Below, piece by piece: positions 16,599 through 20,160 of a stretch of DNA of 20,160 nt. Numbering within the stretch: the stretch's first letter is position 1; the number at the start of each line of letters is the position of its first letter. Where the stretch lies: positions 1 to 20,160 of the forward strand of contig JAEDJS010000036.1 of NCBI GenBank assembly GCA_016296205.1. Reading direction: 5' to 3'. The stretch comes from Treponema sp. Its GTDB lineage: Bacteria; Spirochaetota; Spirochaetia; Treponematales; Treponemataceae. The position numbers and the translations under genes were made by a program. The notes below the pieces were generated by a model. That model was not told the origin of the DNA, searched no databases, and was given only the letters and a program-made list of their open reading frames with translations.

Positions 16599-18405
16599 TC
16601 TTTATCACAAAAACCTGGAATTATTCAAAAATCGATTTCCTCAAATTTCAATTGATTCAAAATTTCTTGATATAAACTATCTTGCAGAAAATTCAAAACT
16701 TGTTGTTGAAGCTTCAAAAGACGGAAACATTACTGCAAAAGACGGCAACATCTATCTTCATTCAAAATACAATCCTATACGTGAAGCAGAAACATTATTA
16801 AAAGATGTAAACAGTCAGACTGAATCTGTTGTATTTTTTTCCAGTGGACTTGGTTATGCCCCAATTTTATGCGCAGAAAAATTTCCCGATGCAGGCATAA
16901 TTTTGATTGAACCAGATTCCACAAGATTACTGGAAAGCTTTGCATTACTAAACTGGGCACCGCTTTTAAAAAATCCTAAATTGATTATTGCTCCTGAATG
17001 CCCTCCCGAAACAGCCGCATCCTTATGCTTCACTTTTTCTAATAATCCGCTGTTCATAAAAAACAAGACCTGGGAAAATTTAAATAGCCAATACTTTACC
17101 AGCCTAGATCTTGTTATTGAATCACGAAAGCAGAAAGATGACATTAACACAAATACCCTTGAGAAATTTTCAAAACTATGGGCAAACAACTGTTTTAGAA
17201 ATCTGGATCAATACAAAAAATGCAGCGGTATTATTCCGTTAAAAAATAAAACCGATTTACCTTTTGTAATTCTTGCTGCAGGTCCAAGTTTACAAAACGT
17301 ATTGCCTTATCTTAAACAAATAAAAAACAAAAGCATAATTGTCTGTGTAGAAACAGCACTGCATGCATGTTTAAGGGCCGGAGTTGAACCTGATTTTACA
17401 GTTCTTGTTGATCCTCAATATGCTTGCTATTGCCATATTAAAAAATTAAAAAGTCCTGACACAATTCTAATTACAGAGAGTGCCGCTTATCCAAGTGTTT
17501 TCCGTTTTGACTGCAAAGAGATATTACTTATAGGTTCACTTTTCCCAGTAGGAAAATATTTTGAATCAATTTTGGGAACAAAAGGTCAGCTGGCAGCCGG
17601 TGGAAGCGTTGCAACAACCTGCTGGGAATTTGCAAAATTTTGCGGATCAAAAGAAATCTACATTGCGGGAATGGATTTAGGTTTCCCATTTTTGCAGACT
17701 CACATTAAGGGAAGCCAGTTTGAAGAATTAAGCCACGCAACTTCCACAAGATTTTTAACTGCTCAAACAAAAGATGTATCTTCGTTGTATTCCGTTAATT
17801 CTTCTTTAGAAACAGATTACCAGGGCAGCACAATTTTAAGTGACAGAAGAATGGATTTTTTTGCAGACTGGTTTAAACGCAATGTTAATTTTGCAAAGGA
17901 ATCAAATATAAAAACATTCTGTCTTACAAAAGAAAGCCGTAAAATTTCTGGAATCGAATATTACAATTTTGAAGATTTTTTAAGCAAGCCTGAGCCAGAA
18001 AATTTTACACAAAAAAAACAATCATTCATGTCTATTGCAACCGATAAATGCAACAGGCCAGATGAAACTTACTGCAATATGTTTGATTCAACTTATAAAG
18101 ATTTTATATTTGCAATGGAAGAATTAAACAAACTGGCTGTTCAGGGAATCAAATTAAGCCAAAAAGCAATTCAAGAAAGAGGCCTTAACAGAAATACAAT
18201 AATTCAACTGGATTCAATTGACAGCAATATTTTAAAATCAAAATCAAAAAATGCCGCCGCCCTTGTTTTCCCTACTGACCGACAATTGCAGGAAAAAGCC
18301 AGACACTTGCCAAATGACGAGAAATGTTTTCAATTCCACTATTCAAAATTAGTATACTCAGAACTATTAAAAGCTACCGAACAATTTCTAAAAAAAATTC
18401 GCTAA
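16576..18405 (+). CDS. DUF115 / motility-associated factor (Maf)-like protein
   Basis: 609 aa. Typical DUF115 features: an N-terminal Rossmann-like region with FFSSGLGYAP (87-96), then the core with AAGPSL (234-239), VLVDPQ (276-281), GGSVATTCWEFAKFCG (342-357) and IYIAGMDLGF (361-370). Family members include Maf proteins that transfer nonulosonic acid sugars to flagellin, and spirochete flagellins are known to be glycosylated in some treponemes. A sugar-transfer role is therefore likely, though its target here is unknown. The TTG start is chosen because the first residues (WDSSLYHKNLELFKNRFP) match the usual DUF115 beginning and GGAG lies 10 nt upstream. It overlaps the PBP gene by 23 nt, so it is probably translated by coupling. 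Confidence 0.85.
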   Translation: MNFFWDSSLYHKNLELFKNRFPQISIDSKFLDINYLAENSKLVVEASKDGNITAKDGNIYLHSKYNPIREAETLLKDVNSQTESVVFFSSGLGYAPILCAEKFPDAGIILIEPDSTRLLESFALLNWAPLLKNPKLIIAPECPPETAASLCFTFSNNPLFIKNKTWENLNSQYFTSLDLVIESRKQKDDINTNTLEKFSKLWANNCFRNLDQYKKCSGIIPLKNKTDLPFVILAAGPSLQNVLPYLKQIKNKSIIVCVETALHACLRAGVEPDFTVLVDPQYACYCHIKKLKSPDTILITESAAYPSVFRFDCKEILLIGSLFPVGKYFESILGTKGQLAAGGSVATTCWEFAKFCGSKEIYIAGMDLGFPFLQTHIKGSQFEELSHATSTRFLTAQTKDVSSLYSVNSSLETDYQGSTILSDRRMDFFADWFKRNVNFAKESNIKTFCLTKESRKISGIEYYNFEDFLSKPEPENFTQKKQSFMSIATDKCNRPDETYCNMFDSTYKDFIFAMEELNKLAVQGIKLSQKAIQERGLNRNTIIQLDSIDSNILKSKSKNAAALVFPTDRQLQEKARHLPNDEKCFQFHYSKLVYSELLKATEQFLKKIR

Positions 18406-18564
18406 ATTTTAATTTTTTTTCTAAAGTTTTTTTTCCAGTGCCCGATATATAAAATGTAAGTTAAATAACTTATAAAAATTGAATTTACTTTGGGCGAAAA
18501 TAGATATCCAGACGCCCCAGGTTAATTTCATATTGAGTATTATCTCAAAATCTCCTTAAAAATC

Positions 18565-18600
18565 AGAACCGAAGGATTTCAGCACTTTGGTTCTTTTTTT
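18565..18600 (+). terminator. Rho-independent terminator
   Basis: Stem AGAACCGAAG (18565-18574) pairs with CTTTGGTTCT (18585-18594), ten pairs including one G:U, with a ten-nt loop. A long T-run follows (18593-18600). This is a strong intrinsic terminator on the plus strand. It is about 160 nt after the DUF115 stop and about 75 nt before the HD-GYP gene. Confidence 0.8.
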
Positions 18601-18624
18601 TATTTTTGGCAACCTTTTAAACTA

Positions 18625-18653
18625 TTGATTTTTTCAATTCCTGCCGATAATAT
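18625..18653 (+). promoter_or_regulatory. Probable promoter for the HD-GYP gene
   Basis: TTGATT at 18625-18630, 17-nt spacer, TAATAT at 18648-18653. It lies after the terminator, so the HD-GYP gene has its own transcription start about 15-20 nt before the ATG. A ribosome binding site AAAAGGA precedes the ATG at 9-nt spacing. Confidence 0.5.
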
Positions 18654-18674
18654 AACGGAAAAGGATTTTTGAAA

Positions 18675-20090
18675 ATGGTTTCCCTAAAAGTTGAAGAAAT
18701 TAAAGCAGAACAAATTTTCTCAAGAGATATCTACTTGGACAAAACTTTTTTATTCTGTCCAGCAGGCTGCAGTTTTTCTCCAGCAATGAAAACTGAACTT
18801 ACAGAATGGGAATTTAAAGAACTAACCTTTAACGAAGATCAACAGGAAATAAATAATCAGCAGAACAATACACAACCAGCTTTCCAAATAAGAAAAACAT
18901 CAGAAATCAAAAAAGACAGCAATGGCAAAATTGAATTTGAAGAAGTTTCCTTTGAAGATATGGGAATGGAAGTTGAAATTGTTCAGCCAAAAACAGAACC
19001 TTCTAAACCAGCAGTACAAGGTGCTGTAAAAGAAACAATTCAAAAATCAACAGAACAAATCACTAATCAGGGCACAGAACAAGTTGAAAATTCAGATGAT
19101 GCATCAGACAATTCCCAAAAGCCTGTTAATTCAAACACTAAACCAGACCGTGATTATTCCAGAATGAATGCTGTTAAACAGGTTTACGACGGTTATCTGA
19201 ATTACATTAAAAATGTTTACACTCATTACGCAACTCATAAAGAAATCAACCTTACAGAAATAAAAGAAACTGTAAAAGATTTGTGTATTTATATTAAAGA
19301 AAATAAACGATACATGCTCAGAATAGTTCCAACATTGGAATCAAAAAACAAAAACTATTTGATCAGTCACAGCATGAGGTCAACAGTTATTTCAATTACA
19401 ATTGGTTTACAAATGAGAATGCATTTAAGTGACCTGGTTGAACTAGGTGTTGCATGTATTCTCCACGAAATCGGCATGATTCGTTTACCACCACAGCTTT
19501 ATATTACAGACAAACCCCTTTCTGCTGCAGAGAAAAATCAGATTGCAACTCATCCGGTAATTGGTTATGAAATTGTTAAAAACCTGGGATTTCCGGAACA
19601 AATTCAATTTGGTGTACTTGAACATCACGAAAGAATGACTGGAGACGGATATCCAAGACATCTTGACGGCGAAAAAATTTCCAACTGTGCAAGAATCATT
19701 GCAGTTGCCTGTTCATACGAAGCAATTACTGCGCCACGATTCCACAAGGAAGCTCGTTCAACTTATGATGCCATGATTGAACTTTTGCAGAACAAAAACA
19801 ATTATTATGATCAGACAGTTGTTACAGCACTTCTTCACAGTCTGTCATTGTTCCCTATTGGAGCATATGTTTATCTTTCTAACGGAAAAGTTGGTCAGGT
19901 TACAGATGTTAATGCCAACAATCCTAAGTTCCCGATTGTAACAATTCTTGGGGAAAAGGAACAGAACGGCAGTCCAAAAACAGCCCAGACAAACGGAACA
20001 AATTTCCGAATTATTCGAGTAATGGATAAAAAAGAAGCAAGTGATGTTATTGCCGCCATGGAAAAACAGTTGGGGCATAAAATCATTTAA
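18675..20090 (+). CDS. HD-GYP domain protein with altered metal-site residues
   Basis: 471 aa from the ATG at 18675 (AAAAGGA 9 nt upstream). A TTG at 18669 is only 3 nt from the AGGA, too close to be favoured. Residues 1-50 form a small N-terminal domain. About 52-160 is a low-complexity Gln/Asn/Glu/Thr-rich linker. About 165-400 is the HD-GYP domain, and about 395-451 a small C-terminal beta-rich part. HD-GYP proteins hydrolyse c-di-GMP. Visible residues are H232, H264-E265 in LHEIGM (family HDIGK), H293, H317-H318, and GDGYP (323-327). The usual D-x-YDA block is replaced by C346-S-YEA. Thus HD is HE, the following Lys is Met, and a late metal Asp is Cys. The GYP loop is kept. It may be an inactive c-di-GMP sensor or use a different metal set. 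Confidence 0.88.
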   Translation: MVSLKVEEIKAEQIFSRDIYLDKTFLFCPAGCSFSPAMKTELTEWEFKELTFNEDQQEINNQQNNTQPAFQIRKTSEIKKDSNGKIEFEEVSFEDMGMEVEIVQPKTEPSKPAVQGAVKETIQKSTEQITNQGTEQVENSDDASDNSQKPVNSNTKPDRDYSRMNAVKQVYDGYLNYIKNVYTHYATHKEINLTEIKETVKDLCIYIKENKRYMLRIVPTLESKNKNYLISHSMRSTVISITIGLQMRMHLSDLVELGVACILHEIGMIRLPPQLYITDKPLSAAEKNQIATHPVIGYEIVKNLGFPEQIQFGVLEHHERMTGDGYPRHLDGEKISNCARIIAVACSYEAITAPRFHKEARSTYDAMIELLQNKNNYYDQTVVTALLHSLSLFPIGAYVYLSNGKVGQVTDVNANNPKFPIVTILGEKEQNGSPKTAQTNGTNFRIIRVMDKKEASDVIAAMEKQLGHKII

Positions 20091-20103
20091 TTTTTTTAAG
20101 ACG

Positions 20104-20155
20104 TAAAAAAACCGGCCACTTCTACTTATTGCAAGAATTGTGGCCGGTTATTTCT
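20104..20155 (+). terminator. Rho-independent terminator after the HD-GYP gene
   Basis: A perfect ten-base stem, AACCGGCCAC (20110-20119) with GTGGCCGGTT (20140-20149), and a 20-nt loop. Plus-strand T-rich sequence ATTTCTTTG follows. On the minus strand the same stem is followed by a T-run, so it could stop transcription from both sides. It begins about 20 nt after the stop codon. Confidence 0.75.
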
Positions 20156-20160
20156 TTGCT

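Larger units (their letters stand above)
18406..18674 (+). other. Structured 269-nt intergenic region, candidate small RNA or leader
   Basis: No ORF of note. It holds, in order: A/T-only weak stem and T-tracts just after the DUF115 stop; a perfect 16-bp palindrome TAAGTTA-AA-TAACTTA (18457-18472); a possible promoter TTGAAT-N16-TAGATA (18479-18506); a GGGCG/CGCCC hairpin (18492-18517); a TTGAG/CTCAA hairpin (18533-18548); and the strong terminator at 18565-18600. A second promoter for the HD-GYP gene follows. Whether the middle part is transcribed as a separate RNA is not known. Confidence 0.35.

Noticed and set aside
18669..18674. TTG start for the HD-GYP gene two codons upstream
   Set aside because: Only 3 nt from the AGGA; the ATG at 18675 has better spacing.
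1..20160. CRISPR array, IS element, prophage or tRNA gene
   Set aside because: I found no regularly spaced repeats, no transposase or integrase signature, and no cloverleaf-like segment.

Overview
The window is AT-rich bacterial chromosome that reads most like a spirochete of the genus Treponema, probably one of the gut or rumen species. This is inferred from gene content and protein style, not from a database match. The points behind it are a DUF115/Maf-type protein, a propeller lipoprotein, a DUF4080 cobalamin radical SAM enzyme beside an ASKHA corrinoid activator, several c-di-GMP proteins, and AT-rich coding with many hydrophobic or Cys-containing proteins. I see no insertion sequence, prophage, CRISPR array, tRNA or rRNA gene. 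Coding density is high and no gap between genes exceeds 300 bases.

Layout. (1) Positions 1-4754, minus strand: a c-di-GMP EAL phosphodiesterase with a membrane sensor and a dead GGDEF domain, then a B12-binding radical SAM protein, then the 5' part of an ASKHA corrinoid-activator (RACE-like) gene that runs off the left edge. They are tightly packed (2-nt gap, then an ATGA overlap) and look like one operon. (2) 4875-6729, plus strand: an Mrp/NBP35-type Fe-S carrier ATPase and a tRNA-dihydrouridine synthase, 1 nt apart. (3) 6835-8863, minus strand: dapA then asd, the entry to the lysine/diaminopimelate branch. A long imperfect hairpin separates them from the convergent dus gene. (4) 9046-10455, plus strand: a D,D-carboxypeptidase with a hairpin-containing leader. 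(5) 10461-14122, minus strand: a LysM/M23 peptidase, a small zinc-ribbon protein, and a beta-propeller protein with a degenerate NodB deacetylase domain. (6) 14191-18405, plus strand: signal peptidase I, a class B PBP with a PASTA domain, and a DUF115/Maf-type protein, all with overlapping ends. (7) 18406-18674: a structured intergenic region with a strong terminator. (8) 18675-20090: an HD-GYP protein with several altered metal-site residues, then a terminator.

How the genes work together. The centre of the window (dapA, asd, D,D-carboxypeptidase, M23, lepB, PBP) is largely a cell-envelope neighbourhood: precursor supply, peptidoglycan synthesis and trimming, and protein export. The two ends carry c-di-GMP proteins, one with a complete EAL signature and one HD-GYP that looks catalytically compromised. 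The parts most worth following up are the radical SAM/RACE-like pair with its unusual Cys clusters, the degenerate deacetylase-propeller fusion, the degenerate HD-GYP, and the structured non-coding regions before the carboxypeptidase and the HD-GYP gene. Ordinary housekeeping genes fill most of the rest.
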